DNA of 64,000 nucleotides from Nocardia exalbida NBRC 100660 (GCF_000308575.1 NZ_BAFZ01000099.1:1-64000), one strand, 5' to 3'; shown: positions 1-8,533, counted from the stretch's first letter. Notes: generated by a model from the sequence alone, not told the origin. Made by a program: numbers and translations.

Positions 1-27
1 ACGACGTCGAGGATTGGGTGTGGCCGA

Positions 28-1500
28 ATGCGTGTATCTGCTCCGATAACGGTCTCGGCTTTGGTTGTTGCTGGTGTGGTGGTGAGTGGTTCGGGCGTGC
101 AGTCGCCGGTGGGGGTGTCGGCGCCGCGGGCGCCGGAGGTGTTGGCGGCGGCGTCGGGTGTGCAGGGCGCGGCGTCGCGGGAGGTGGGGTTGTTGCCGGT
201 GGCGGCGGAGGGGCCGCGGCGGTTGCGTGCGGTGACGCCGGGGGTGGCGCCGTTCGCGGGTGTGGTTCCGTTGCAGGAGGTTACGTTGCCGGCGGCGGGG
301 GGTGCGCTGGGTATTCCGGAGGTGGTGTTGGCGGCGTATCGGAATGCGGAGTTGGCGTTGGGGTCCTCGGTGCCGGGGTGTGGGTTGTCGTGGAGTTTGC
401 TGGCGGGGATCGGGCGGATCGAGTCGGGGCATGCGCGGGGTGGGCGTACGGATGCGGCGGGTACGACGGTGTCGCCGATTTTCGGTCCGGCGTTGGATGG
501 GAGTTTGCCGGGTAATGAGGTGATCAGGGCTGGGGATGGGGGGTTTGTGCGGGCGTTGGGTCCGATGCAGTTCTTGCCGGGGACGTGGGGTGTGTATGGG
601 GCGGACGGTAATGGGGACGGGGTGGCCGATCCGCATAATGTGTTCGACGCGGCGTTGGCGGCGGGGAAGTATTTGTGTTCGGGGGGTTTGGATCTGCGGG
701 AGCCGTCGCAGGAGTTGCGTGCGGTGTTGCGGTACAACAACTCGATGGCGTATGCGGCGAATGTGCTGAGTTGGGCGGCGGCGTATCGGACCGGGGGTTC
801 GCCTACGCAGGTGCGCATCTCGCCGGACCTGATACCGCCGGGAGCATTGTCGCCGGGTTCGGAGATGTCCGCGGTGCGCACGACCACCCCGACCACCGAT
901 CCGGCCGAACAGGCGCGGGCGGCGGGCCAGGCGCCCGCCCCGCGGCCACGACAGCAGCCGACCCAGGTGATGATCACGCTCCCGGGTCTGCCACCCATTC
1001 CCTGCGGGATCTTCTGCCCGCCGCCACCGCCGGTGAATCCGTGTGCGGGCCAATCGGTGCCCGCCCCGATGCCGTTCCCGGACCTACCCGGGACCGCACG
1101 CGTACCGCTCGCACCGCAGCAGCCCTACGGCGGCGCGGCGGCCGCACCCCGCGACCCCGCCGATCCCGCGCGCCCGGCCGATCCCGCCGTGGCGGGCAGG
1201 CCCGCCGACGCCGGAGCCTTCGGGCAGTCCGCCACTCCGGACCAGGCAGCCGCCGGATGCGTTCAGCCCGATACCACGCTGGCCACCACCGAGTCCGCGC
1301 CCATCCCCGGTGACCTGCCCGCGCCCGACAAGGCACCGCGCGGTGACAGCGAACCCGCTACCACCACCCCGCCCGCCCCTGCGCCCGAAGCCGAACCGGC
1401 GCCCAGTGCCGAATCCGCACCGACGCCGCCGCCGGGAATCACCCTGCCGTTCGGCATCGTCATCCCCCTGCCCGCGCCACCGGTCGCACCCCAGCAGTGA
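28..1500 (+). CDS. Secreted lytic murein transglycosylase (SLT fold) with long Pro-rich tail
   Basis: Probable exported peptidoglycan lytic transglycosylase that cleaves the MurNAc-GlcNAc bond in the wall. A hydrophobic segment at residues 5-22 looks like a signal peptide or anchor. The SLT-like domain spans about residues 92-255; the expected catalytic glutamate is Glu132 in GIGRIES, followed by GPMQFLPGTW and the NGDGVADPHN loop. Residues ~280-490 are a Pro/Ala-rich low-complexity tail containing PCGIFC. The frame is open to base 1, so translation may begin upstream of the window; ATG 28 is the first start inside it. It is a tandem paralogue of the next gene, and the pair precedes mrp as in mycobacteria. 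The first ~800 nt use G/T-ending codons heavily, unlike the rest of the gene. The family call is firm, the start is not. Confidence 0.8.
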   Translation: MRVSAPITVSALVVAGVVVSGSGVQSPVGVSAPRAPEVLAAASGVQGAASREVGLLPVAAEGPRRLRAVTPGVAPFAGVVPLQEVTLPAAGGALGIPEVVLAAYRNAELALGSSVPGCGLSWSLLAGIGRIESGHARGGRTDAAGTTVSPIFGPALDGSLPGNEVIRAGDGGFVRALGPMQFLPGTWGVYGADGNGDGVADPHNVFDAALAAGKYLCSGGLDLREPSQELRAVLRYNNSMAYAANVLSWAAAYRTGGSPTQVRISPDLIPPGALSPGSEMSAVRTTTPTTDPAEQARAAGQAPAPRPRQQPTQVMITLPGLPPIPCGIFCPPPPPVNPCAGQSVPAPMPFPDLPGTARVPLAPQQPYGGAAAAPRDPADPARPADPAVAGRPADAGAFGQSATPDQAAAGCVQPDTTLATTESAPIPGDLPAPDKAPRGDSEPATTTPPAPAPEAEPAPSAESAPTPPPGITLPFGIVIPLPAPPVAPQQ

Positions 1501-1528
1501 TTCAAACTCCGTATCAGATCACGAAGCA

Positions 1529-1576
1529 GTAACAAAAAGATCTCGGATGCGGTAGCCTCTCCCTCGGTCCGTAACA
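1529..1576 (+). promoter_or_regulatory. Direct GTAACAAA repeats upstream of second transglycosylase
   Basis: Two copies of GTAACAAA (1529-1536 and 1571-1578) lie 42 nt apart in the short gap before the GTG at 1614. GTAAC-type direct repeats are known binding elements of the actinobacterial response regulator MtrA, which controls wall hydrolases. The spacing here is not canonical, so this is a suggestion only. Confidence 0.2.
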
Positions 1577-1613
1577 AAGGGCTCACAGCGAGTCATGGGA
1601 GGGTCACCACACC

Positions 1614-2477
1614 GTGGGGCGTCATCGAAAACAACCGCCTGCCACCGTCAGACGCGGTTCCGTCATCGCGTTGACCGGCTTGGTTCCCGCCGGGCTCGTC
1701 TCCGTCACCGCCGCCTCCGAGGTCGGCGACGCCGTCCCGCTCGCGGCCGCGGTCCAGACACCGGATGATCAGGACGTGCAGGGCGCCCGGCCGCAGTCGG
1801 CCGTCGAGCCCGTCGCAGGCACCGAATTCCTCGCGCACGCAATGGCCAAGGCCGCGCCCACCGCGACGCCCGTGGTGAAAACCGTTGCGCTGCCGAGTGG
1901 GCGGCAACCCGCCGCGATGCCCGCCGGGCCGCTGGGCGTCCCCGGCGTGGCCGTCGCGGCCTATCAGAACGCGGAACGAGTGCTGGCCGCCGAGAACCCC
2001 GTGTGCGGCATGCCGTGGTCGCTGCTGGCCGGTATCGGCCGGGTCGAGTCCACCCACGCCTTCGGCGGTAAGGCCGACGCCGACGGCAACCCGCTCAGCC
2101 CCGTCTACGGCCCCGTGCTGGACGGCTCGCTCACGGGCAACCACGTCGTTCGCGATTCCGACAACGGCGCACTGGACGGCCTGGACGGCTACGACCGCGC
2201 GATCGGTCCGATGCAGTTCCTGCCCGACACCTGGAAGCGTTACGCGGGCGACGGCAACGGCGACGGCATCGCCGATCCGCAGAATCTGTTCGACGCCGCC
2301 CTGACCGCCGGGAAATACCTGTGCGAAGGCGGCCTGAACATGCGTGACCTGGCACAACAGTCCAAAGCGATCCTGCGCTACAACCACTCCATGGCCTACG
2401 TCGCGAACGTCATGGCCTGGGAGACCTCCTACAGCACGGGGGTCGCACCCCGGCCCGCGGAGCTGCCGAAAATTTGA
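1614..2477 (+). CDS. Secreted lytic murein transglycosylase, SLT fold
   Basis: Second exported transglycosylase, 287 aa, with the same SLT-like domain as its upstream paralogue but without the proline-rich tail. The basic N-terminus (MGRHRKQ, then RR at ~14-15) and hydrophobic residues 16-33 form a signal peptide. The expected catalytic glutamate is Glu145 in GIGRVES, followed by GPMQFLPDTW and GDGNGDGIADPQN. The GTG start is supported by GGGAGG at 1598-1603. The transglycosylase next to mrp matches the Rv1229c/Rv1230c neighbourhood. Codon use is ordinary for this genome (C-ending), in contrast to the first half of its paralogue. Confidence 0.85.
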   Translation: MGRHRKQPPATVRRGSVIALTGLVPAGLVSVTAASEVGDAVPLAAAVQTPDDQDVQGARPQSAVEPVAGTEFLAHAMAKAAPTATPVVKTVALPSGRQPAAMPAGPLGVPGVAVAAYQNAERVLAAENPVCGMPWSLLAGIGRVESTHAFGGKADADGNPLSPVYGPVLDGSLTGNHVVRDSDNGALDGLDGYDRAIGPMQFLPDTWKRYAGDGNGDGIADPQNLFDAALTAGKYLCEGGLNMRDLAQQSKAILRYNHSMAYVANVMAWETSYSTGVAPRPAELPKI

Positions 2478-2483
2478 CACGCC

Positions 2484-2489
2484 TAAAAT
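2484..2489 (+). promoter_or_regulatory. Candidate leaderless -10 box for mrp
   Basis: TAAAAT ends 7 nt before the mrp ATG with no ribosome-binding site between, the geometry of an actinobacterial leaderless promoter. A TTGACA at 2474 is only 4 nt upstream and cannot be its -35. Confidence 0.4.
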
Positions 2490-2496
2490 TCCTGCC

Positions 2497-3633
2497 ATGC
2501 CAGTAGTTACGGAATCGGACGTGCGGGGTGCCCTCGCAAAGGTCGACGACCCGGAGATCCGCAAGCCGATCACCGAACTGGGCATGGTGAAAAGCGTCGT
2601 CATCGGCGCCGGCAGCGATGTCCACGTGGAGATCTACCTGACGACGGCGGGCTGCCCCCTGCGGACGGAGATCCAGCAGCGGGTCACCAAGGCCATCGCC
2701 GACGTGCCCGGTGTGGGCGCCATCTCCGTCGAGCTCGACGTGATGGACGACGAGCAGCGCACCGCACTGCGCAAACAGTTGCGCGGCGACTCGGCCGATC
2801 CGGTCATCCCGTTCGCCCAGCCCGGCTCGCTGACCCGCGTCTACGCGGTCGCCTCCGGGAAAGGCGGCGTCGGTAAGTCCAGCGTCACGGTGAACCTGGC
2901 CGCCGCCATGGCCGCGCGCGGTCTGTCGGTCGGCGTGCTGGACGCGGACATCTACGGTCATTCCGTCCCGCGCATGCTCGGCACCGATGCCAGGCCCACC
3001 CAGGTCGAGCGGATGATCATGCCGCCGGTCGCGCACGACGTGAAAATGATCTCGATCGCCCAGTTCACGCAGGGCAACACGCCCGTGGTGTGGCGCGGCC
3101 CGATGCTGCACCGGGCGTTGCAGCAGTTCCTCGCCGACGTGTTCTGGGGTGACCTCGACATCCTGCTGCTCGACCTGCCGCCCGGCACCGGTGACGTCGC
3201 CATCTCCATCGCGCAGCTGATCCCCGGGGCCGAGATCCTGGTCGTCACCACCCCGCAGCCGGCCGCCGCCGAGGTGGCCGAGCGGGCGGGCGCGATCGCG
3301 CTGCAAACACGCCAGCGCATCGCGGGCGTGGTGGAGAACATGTCCTGGCTGGACCTGCCGGACGGCACCCGGATGGACCTGTACGGCTCCGGTGGCGGCC
3401 AAGCCGTCGCCGACCGGCTCACCCGCGCGGTGGGTGCGACCGTGCCGCTGCTCGGTCAGATTCCCATCGAACAGGCGCTGCGGGAAGCGGGCGACGAGGG
3501 AACCCCGATCGTGCTGCGCGATCCGGAGAACCCCGCCGCCAAGGCTCTGCTGGAGGTGGCGGACAAGCTCGCCGTCCGCCGTCGCGGCCTCGCGGGCATG
3601 TCCCTCGGCATCGACACCACCCGGCATCTGTAG
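2497..3633 (+). CDS. mrp: Mrp/NBP35-family iron-sulfur carrier ATPase
   Basis: P-loop NTPase of the Mrp/ApbC family, 378 aa, thought to carry or insert Fe-S clusters in the cytoplasm. It has an N-terminal MIP18/DUF59-like domain (~5-85, with DDPEIRKPITELGMV) and a MinD-like ATPase domain. The deviant Walker A is ASGKGGVGKSS at 119-129; DADIYGHSVPR and LLDLPPGTGD follow. The usual CPxCG cysteine pair after VVENMS is replaced by WLDLPDGT, so bridging cluster binding may differ from the E. coli type. I believe other actinobacterial Mrp proteins share this. ATG 2497 is preferred over upstream in-frame starts because it opens directly into the DUF59 domain and follows a leaderless -10. Confidence 0.92.
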   Translation: MPVVTESDVRGALAKVDDPEIRKPITELGMVKSVVIGAGSDVHVEIYLTTAGCPLRTEIQQRVTKAIADVPGVGAISVELDVMDDEQRTALRKQLRGDSADPVIPFAQPGSLTRVYAVASGKGGVGKSSVTVNLAAAMAARGLSVGVLDADIYGHSVPRMLGTDARPTQVERMIMPPVAHDVKMISIAQFTQGNTPVVWRGPMLHRALQQFLADVFWGDLDILLLDLPPGTGDVAISIAQLIPGAEILVVTTPQPAAAEVAERAGAIALQTRQRIAGVVENMSWLDLPDGTRMDLYGSGGGQAVADRLTRAVGATVPLLGQIPIEQALREAGDEGTPIVLRDPENPAAKALLEVADKLAVRRRGLAGMSLGIDTTRHL

Positions 3634-3672
3634 CGAGCACGACGCGCGAGACCGCCTGTCGGTGTGCCCTAA

Positions 3673-3678
3673 TAAGCT
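3673..3678 (+). promoter_or_regulatory. Leaderless -10 box for DivIVA-domain gene
   Basis: TAAGCT ends exactly 6 nt before ATG 3685. There is no Shine-Dalgarno sequence, so the transcript probably starts at the start codon. Confidence 0.45.
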
Positions 3679-3684
3679 CACCTC

Positions 3685-4005
3685 ATGCTCACCATGCTGT
3701 TGTACGTGCTGATCGTCGGCTTGGTCGCCGCGGTGCTGTTCTTACTGGCCAGTGCGGTGTTCGGGCGGTCGGAGGAGCTGGGGCCGCTGCCGGAGGGGAC
3801 GACGGCCACCGTGCTGCCGGTGGAAGGGATCACCGGGGCGGACGTGCGCGCGTTGCGCTTCCAGCAGGTGGTGCGCGGCTACAAAGCCGGCGAGGTGGAT
3901 TGGGCGCTGACCCGGCTGGCCGCGCGGATCGATGAGCTCCAGCACCAGCTGGCCGAAGCGCAGGCCGCGCGGTGGCAGACGCCGATCGCGCCGGAGTCGA
4001 AGTGA
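3685..4005 (+). CDS. DivIVA-domain membrane protein (Rv1209-like)
   Basis: Small 106-aa protein with one N-terminal transmembrane helix (~4-26), a short linker, and a C-terminal DivIVA-like segment (TGADVRALRFQQVVRGY followed by EVDWALTRLAARI) ending in a short coiled coil (ELQHQLAEAQ). DivIVA/Wag31 relatives mark poles and recruit wall-synthesis machinery; for this short membrane form the role is inferred only. It overlaps the next gene (tag) by 4 bp at GTGA, so the two are probably translationally coupled. The place beside tag and a DUF3117 gene matches the Rv1209-Rv1211 order. Confidence 0.8.
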   Translation: MLTMLLYVLIVGLVAAVLFLLASAVFGRSEELGPLPEGTTATVLPVEGITGADVRALRFQQVVRGYKAGEVDWALTRLAARIDELQHQLAEAQAARWQTPIAPESK

Positions 4006-4595
4006 GCGCCCTGGCCGACGACGGGCTGGTTCGCTGTGCCTGGCCGCTGGAGTCCCAGCTCTATCGGGACTATCACGACCACGAGTGGGGCAAGCCCCTG
4101 CACGGCGATGACGCCTTGTTCGAGCGGCTCTGCCTGGAGGCGTTTCAATCCGGCCTGTCCTGGCTGACCATCCTGCGCAAACGCCCGGCCTTTCGTGCGG
4201 CGTTCGCCGGGTTCGCCATCGAGCGCGTCGCGGAGTTCGGCGACGACGACGTCGCCCGGCTGATGGCCGACGCGGGCATCGTCCGCAACCGCAGCAAGAT
4301 CGACGCGGCCATCGCCAACGCACGGGTTGCCCGCGACCTCGACATCGGCCTGGACGAGTTGCTCTGGTCGTTCGCCCCACCGCCGCGCCCGCGCCCGCGC
4401 CGCGGCGCCGACGTGCCCGCGACCACACCCGAATCCATCGCGCTGGCAAAAGAATTGAAACGGCGCGGATTCCGGTTCGTCGGACCGACCACGGCGTACG
4501 CGCTGATGCAGGCGACCGGAATGGTGGATGACCACCTGGCCGATTGCTGGGTGGGCAACGACCGGCCCGGCACGGGCCGACCGGTCACTTTTTGA
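4002..4595 (+). CDS. tag: DNA-3-methyladenine glycosylase I
   Basis: Base-excision repair enzyme that removes 3-methyladenine from alkylated DNA. The 197-aa length fits TagA. The start of the protein has RCAWP and YHDHEWGKPLHGDD, then FQSGLSWLTILRKR. The C-terminus has VDDHLADCW, which supplies the zinc-site His and Cys along with the N-terminal Cys and His. The GTG at 4002 overlaps the upstream stop (GTGA) and gives the normal family length; an in-frame ATG at 3972 would lie inside the upstream gene. Orthologue of Rv1210 by family and position. Confidence 0.93.
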   Translation: MSALADDGLVRCAWPLESQLYRDYHDHEWGKPLHGDDALFERLCLEAFQSGLSWLTILRKRPAFRAAFAGFAIERVAEFGDDDVARLMADAGIVRNRSKIDAAIANARVARDLDIGLDELLWSFAPPPRPRPRRGADVPATTPESIALAKELKRRGFRFVGPTTAYALMQATGMVDDHLADCWVGNDRPGTGRPVTF

Positions 4596-4736
4596 ACTCA
4601 GCTATCCGTCCACATCCGCGATAGGGAAGAATGGGACGGGTGTAGCTCGCCAAACGCCGGCGAGCTCACTGGTTGGTGACAACTGGAGTTCCAAGAAAGT
4701 GCGCAGCAGACCGCGCAGATCTGGAGGGAGCAGAGG

Positions 4737-4904
4737 ATGGCGGCCATGAAGCCCCGCACCGGGGACGGTCCCCTCGAGGCAACCAAGGAAGGGCGTGGAA
4801 TCGTTATGCGGGTTCCACTCGAGGGTGGCGGGCGTCTGGTCGTCGAACTCACGCCGGACGAGGCAGCGGCGCTCGGTGACGAACTGAAGAGCGTCACGAG
4901 CTGA
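4737..4904 (+). CDS. DUF3117 microprotein (Rv1211-like)
   Basis: Short 55-aa protein starting MAAMKPRTGDGPLEATKEGR, with the conserved MRVPLEGGGRLVVEL strand and an acidic C-terminal helix (TPDEAAALGDELKSV). A strong GGAGGGAG site lies ~8 nt before the ATG. This is the actinobacterial DUF3117 family. Its function is unknown, although the Rv1211 homologue has been proposed to bind calmodulin-like targets. The stop abuts the GTG of the next gene. Confidence 0.88.
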   Translation: MAAMKPRTGDGPLEATKEGRGIVMRVPLEGGGRLVVELTPDEAAALGDELKSVTS

Positions 4905-5777
4905 GTGGGCCCGGCTGAGCACTCGGCCCTCGCCGACGCGGCCGGCGTCCTGGCCTGCCCGGAATGCATTCGGGCGCACCAGGACGCCGCGCCGCTCGCG
5001 CTCGAACCACGGGATCGAGCACTGCGCTGCGGTCGCGGCCACAGCTTCGACGTCGCCAGACAGGGCTACGTCAGTTTGCTGACCGGTGCGTCGACCAAGA
5101 TGACCGGGGACACCGCGGCCATGCTCGACGCTCGTGCCGCTTTCCAGAGCGGAGGGCACTTCGCGCCGATCTCCGACGCGGTGACGCACGCCGTCACGAC
5201 GCGCCCGACGGACCGCCCGGTCCTGGAGATCGGCGCGGGCACCGGCTACTACCTCGCCCGGGCGCTCGACGCCGCTCCCCCGGCCGTCGGCATCGGACTG
5301 GACGTGGCCAAACCCGCCGTGCGGCGCTGCGCCCGCGCCCACCCACGCGCCGCGGCGGTGCTGGCCGACGCCTGGCGCGGGTTGCCGATCCGCGACGGCG
5401 CGCTGGCCTGCGTACTCTCCGTCTTCGCCCCGCGCAATCCCGGCGAGATCGCCCGGGTGCTCGCCGAGGACGGCCGCTTCGTCGTCGCCACACCCACCGA
5501 ACGTCATCTTCGCGAGCTGATCGAGCCACTGGACATGGTCCGGGTCGACCCCGACAAGGACCGCAGGCTCGATGCCGCCATGGCGGGACATTTCGAACCG
5601 GTCGAACGGACGCTGGTGGAGTACCCGATGACGCTCGCCAGAGCCGATGTCGCGCACGTGGTGGGGATGGGCCCGTCCGCGCACCACGCCGCCGCGGCGG
5701 CGGATCCGGCGCGGCTACCGGAGACCGTCGAGGTGACCGCTTCGGTCGTCGTGGGCACCTACCGCCCGGCGGCATAA
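4905..5777 (+). CDS. rlmA: 23S rRNA guanine-N1 methyltransferase, RlmA family
   Basis: SAM-dependent methyltransferase of the RlmA/TlrB family, which modifies a guanine in helix 35 of 23S rRNA; some members confer resistance to tylosin-type macrolides. The N-terminal zinc ribbon (CPEC, then CGRGHSFDVARQGYVSLL) is diagnostic, followed by a Rossmann SAM motif (LEIGAGTGYY) and LSVFAPRNPGEIARVL. Length 290 aa is typical. The GTG start immediately follows the upstream TGA, implying coupling to the DUF3117 gene. Which guanine is methylated cannot be told from sequence alone. Confidence 0.85.
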   Translation: MGPAEHSALADAAGVLACPECIRAHQDAAPLALEPRDRALRCGRGHSFDVARQGYVSLLTGASTKMTGDTAAMLDARAAFQSGGHFAPISDAVTHAVTTRPTDRPVLEIGAGTGYYLARALDAAPPAVGIGLDVAKPAVRRCARAHPRAAAVLADAWRGLPIRDGALACVLSVFAPRNPGEIARVLAEDGRFVVATPTERHLRELIEPLDMVRVDPDKDRRLDAAMAGHFEPVERTLVEYPMTLARADVAHVVGMGPSAHHAAAAADPARLPETVEVTASVVVGTYRPAA

Positions 5778-5786
5778 TCGCCCGGC

Positions 5787-6977
5787 TCAGCCCTTCCTGA
5801 TCTCGTCGTAGACCGCCACCGTGCGCGCCGCGATGCGCGACCAGTCGAATTCGGAGATCGCCCGCTCCCGCCCGGCGGCCCCGAGGCGGACGGCCAGCTC
5901 TCGATCGCCGGCCACCTCGTTCACGGCGGCGGCGAGCCCGTGCTCGTAGTCCCCGGCCGCACCCGCGTCGTAGTGCACCAGCCGCCCGTTGCGGCTGTCG
6001 ACCACCTCGGGGATGCCGCCGACGTCCGAGGCGACCACCGCGGTCGCGCAGGCCATCGCCTCCAGGTTGACGATGCCGAGCGGCTCGTACACCGACGGGC
6101 ACACGAACACCGACGCGGCGGCGAGAATCTGCCGGATCTGCTCGGTCGGCAACATCTCGCGAACCCAGAACACGTTGCCGCGACGCTGCCGCAGCTCGTG
6201 CACCGCCGCGGTGACCTCTTGCGCCAGCTCGGGCGTGTCCGGCGCGCCCGCGCACAGCACGAGCTGGATGTCGGGATCGAAGTCGCGGGCGGCGGCCAGC
6301 AGGTGGCCGACACCCTTCTGGCGCGTGATGCGGCCGACGAAGGCGACGATGGGAAGGTCGGTACGCACGCCGAGTTCGGCGAGCACCGACGGCTCGTCAC
6401 CGGTCGCCGGACCGGGATGCCAGACGGTCCCGTCGATGCCGTTGTGCACCACGTGGACCCGGGCCGGGTCGACGGCGGGATAGGCGTCGAGCACGTCGCG
6501 GCGCATGCCCTCGCTCACCGCGATGACGGCGTCGGCGTGCTCGACGGCGTTGCGCTCCGACCAGGAGGACAGCCGGTAGCCGCCGCCGAGCTGCTCGGCC
6601 TTCCACGGCCTGCGCGGCTCCAGCGAATGCGCGGTCAGCACGTGCGGGATGCCGTAGAGGGTCGCGGCCAGATGCCCGGCCAAGCCGCTGTACCAGGTGT
6701 GCGAGTGCACCACGTCCACCTCGCCCACGGCGTCGGCCATCCGTAGCTGGGCGGACATCATCCGCAGCGCGGCGTTGGCGGCGTGTAGCGACGGATCCGG
6801 TTGATGAACCACGGCATCCGGGCGCTCGATGCCCATACAGTGCACGGTCACCTCGCACAGGTGACGCAAATGCGCCGTCAACTGGGTGACGTGCACCCCC
6901 GCCCCGCCGTACACCTCGGGTGGATATTCGCGGGTCAGCATCGCGACGCGAAGCCGGTCCCGCTCGTCGGAATCCAC
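5787..6977 (-). CDS. glgM: Glycogen/alpha-maltose-1-phosphate synthase (GT4)
   Basis: GT4 glycosyltransferase with the N-terminal MLTREYPPEVYGGAGVHV motif and the C-terminal nucleotide-sugar site (FVGRITRQKGVGHLL, then SVYEPLGIVNLEAMACATAV). In mycobacteria the orthologue (Rv1212c) makes alpha-maltose-1-phosphate from ADP-glucose for the GlgE pathway of alpha-glucan and capsular glucan. GTG 6977 is chosen because it gives 396 aa, near family length; an in-frame GTG at 7046 would add 23 unlikely residues and reach within 33 nt of divergent glgC. The two divergent genes probably share a control region. Confidence 0.9.
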   Translation of the reverse strand: MDSDERDRLRVAMLTREYPPEVYGGAGVHVTQLTAHLRHLCEVTVHCMGIERPDAVVHQPDPSLHAANAALRMMSAQLRMADAVGEVDVVHSHTWYSGLAGHLAATLYGIPHVLTAHSLEPRRPWKAEQLGGGYRLSSWSERNAVEHADAVIAVSEGMRRDVLDAYPAVDPARVHVVHNGIDGTVWHPGPATGDEPSVLAELGVRTDLPIVAFVGRITRQKGVGHLLAAARDFDPDIQLVLCAGAPDTPELAQEVTAAVHELRQRRGNVFWVREMLPTEQIRQILAAASVFVCPSVYEPLGIVNLEAMACATAVVASDVGGIPEVVDSRNGRLVHYDAGAAGDYEHGLAAAVNEVAGDRELAVRLGAAGRERAISEFDWSRIAARTVAVYDEIRKG

Positions 6978-7065
6978 CGCCGAACGTCCGCCTTCCGTGC
7001 CGAAACTCACCGATCCAAAGTAGACGTTCGGGTCCGCGGCGGCCACTCACGGGCGATCCACCCGG

Positions 7066-7071
7066 TAGTTT
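7066..7071 (+). promoter_or_regulatory. Leaderless -10 box for glgC
   Basis: TAGTTT ends 7 nt before the glgC GTG at 7079; no ribosome-binding site intervenes. Confidence 0.35.
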
Positions 7072-7078
7072 GGCAGGT

Positions 7079-8293
7079 GTGAGGAGCCAGCCGCACGTAC
7101 TCGGGATCGTGCTCGCCGGTGGCGAGGGCAAGCGACTCTTTCCACTCACGGCCGACCGCGCCAAGCCAGCCGTCCCGTTCGGCGGCGCCTACCGCCTCAT
7201 CGACTTCGTCCTCAGCAATCTGGTCAACGCGGGTTTCCTGCGGCTGTGCGTACTCACCCAGTACAAGTCGCACTCGCTCGACCGGCACATCTCGCAGACC
7301 TGGCGGCTGTCCGGTTTCGCGGGCGAGTACATCACCCCGGTGCCTGCGCAGCAGCGGCTGGGACCACGCTGGTACACCGGCAGCGCGGACGCGATCCTGC
7401 AGTCGCTGAACCTGATCTACGACGAGGACCCGGAATACATCGCGGTGTTCGGCGCCGATCACGTCTACCGGATGGATCCGGAGCAGATGGTGCGCCACCA
7501 CATCGATTCCGGCGCGGGCGTGACCGTGGCGGGTATCCGGGTGCCGCGCAGCGAGGCGAGCGCGTTCGGCTGCATCGACAGTGACGAGGCCGGCCGCATC
7601 ACGCAGTTCCTGGAGAAACCCGCGCATCCGCCCGGCACCCCGGATGATCCGAACGTCACGTTCGCGTCCATGGGCAACTACGTCTTCACCACCAAGGTGC
7701 TGGTCGACTCGATCCGGGCGGACGCGGACAACGCCGACTCCGACCACGACATGGGCGGCGACATCATTCCGGCCCTCGTCGCGGCCGGACAGGCGAGCGT
7801 CTACGACTTCGCCGACAACGACGTGCCCGGCGCCACCGACCGTGACCGCGGCTACTGGCGCGATGTCGGCACCATCGACGCGTTCTACGACGCGCACATG
7901 GACCTGGTGTCGGTGCACCCGGTGTTCAACCTCTACAACCGTCACTGGCCCATCCGCGGGGCGGCCGAGAACCTGCCGCCGGCCAAGTTCGCCCAGGGCG
8001 GGCTGGCACAGGAATGCATCGTGGGCGCGGGCAGCATCCTGTCCGCGGCGACCGTGCGCAACTCGGTGCTCAGCGCCAATGTCATGGTCGACGACGGCGC
8101 CACCGTAGAAGGGTGTGTGCTCATGCCCGGCGTGCGGATCGGACGCGGTGCGGTGGTGCGGCACGCCATCCTGGACAAGAACGTGGTCGTCGGCGAAGGC
8201 GAGATCATCGGAGTGGACCTTGCGCGCGATCGCAGCCGTTTCGCCGTGAGCAACGGCGGGGTCGTCACGGTCGGCAAGGGCGTGTGGGTGTAG
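7079..8293 (+). CDS. glgC: Glucose-1-phosphate adenylyltransferase
   Basis: ADP-glucose pyrophosphorylase: glucose-1-phosphate plus ATP gives ADP-glucose, the committed step for glycogen and for GlgM. The N-terminus has the nucleotidyltransferase signature VLAGGEGKRLFPLTADRAKP and PFGGAYRLIDF; the middle has FGADHVYRMD and the sugar-phosphate region (FLEKP). The C-terminal ~110 residues are hexapeptide-repeat beta-helix (VRNSVLSANVMVDDGATVEG). GTG 7079 gives 404 aa, matching the family; upstream in-frame starts lie inside the divergent glgM leader. Confidence 0.95.
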   Translation: MRSQPHVLGIVLAGGEGKRLFPLTADRAKPAVPFGGAYRLIDFVLSNLVNAGFLRLCVLTQYKSHSLDRHISQTWRLSGFAGEYITPVPAQQRLGPRWYTGSADAILQSLNLIYDEDPEYIAVFGADHVYRMDPEQMVRHHIDSGAGVTVAGIRVPRSEASAFGCIDSDEAGRITQFLEKPAHPPGTPDDPNVTFASMGNYVFTTKVLVDSIRADADNADSDHDMGGDIIPALVAAGQASVYDFADNDVPGATDRDRGYWRDVGTIDAFYDAHMDLVSVHPVFNLYNRHWPIRGAAENLPPAKFAQGGLAQECIVGAGSILSAATVRNSVLSANVMVDDGATVEGCVLMPGVRIGRGAVVRHAILDKNVVVGEGEIIGVDLARDRSRFAVSNGGVVTVGKGVWV

Positions 8294-8308
8294 CCGCGGC
8301 GAGCGGTA

Positions 8309-8533
8309 CTAGGGTCCGCCCGGCTCGGGCACCTGCGGGCCGAGGCAGAACGGCGCGCACGGCCCCGGTGTGCGCGGCACGGTCGATTTCGAGGCGTCAC
8401 CGAAATCGGCGGTGCACACCAAATAGACCATCAGCACAGCGAACAAAAGCACCGCGCCGAAAGCGATCATGGTCCGGCCCCAATGGATCGCTTTGGGACG
8501 ACGCTCGTCTTCGTCCCAAAGGAACATCATCAT
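8309..8533 (-). CDS. Small single-pass membrane protein with GPCAPFC tail motif
   Basis: 74-aa protein from the first of three adjacent ATG codons at 8533. It has a short charged cytoplasmic head (WDEDERRPKAIHWGR), one transmembrane helix at about residues 21-42, and an exterior tail with DFGDASKSTVPRTPGPCAPFC. The tail's paired cysteines in a P-C-x-P-F-C context recur in the neighbouring protein encoded at 8776-9009. No named family is recognised. In-frame GTG and ATG codons further upstream are possible starts. The gene is convergent with glgC. Confidence 0.6.
   Translation of the reverse strand: MMMFLWDEDERRPKAIHWGRTMIAFGAVLLFAVLMVYLVCTADFGDASKSTVPRTPGPCAPFCLGPQVPEPGGP

Noticed and set aside
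2474..2489. TTGACA plus TAAAAT as a classic promoter for mrp
   Set aside because: Only 4 nt separate them; the TTGACA contains the upstream gene's stop codon. Only the TAAAAT was kept, as a leaderless -10.
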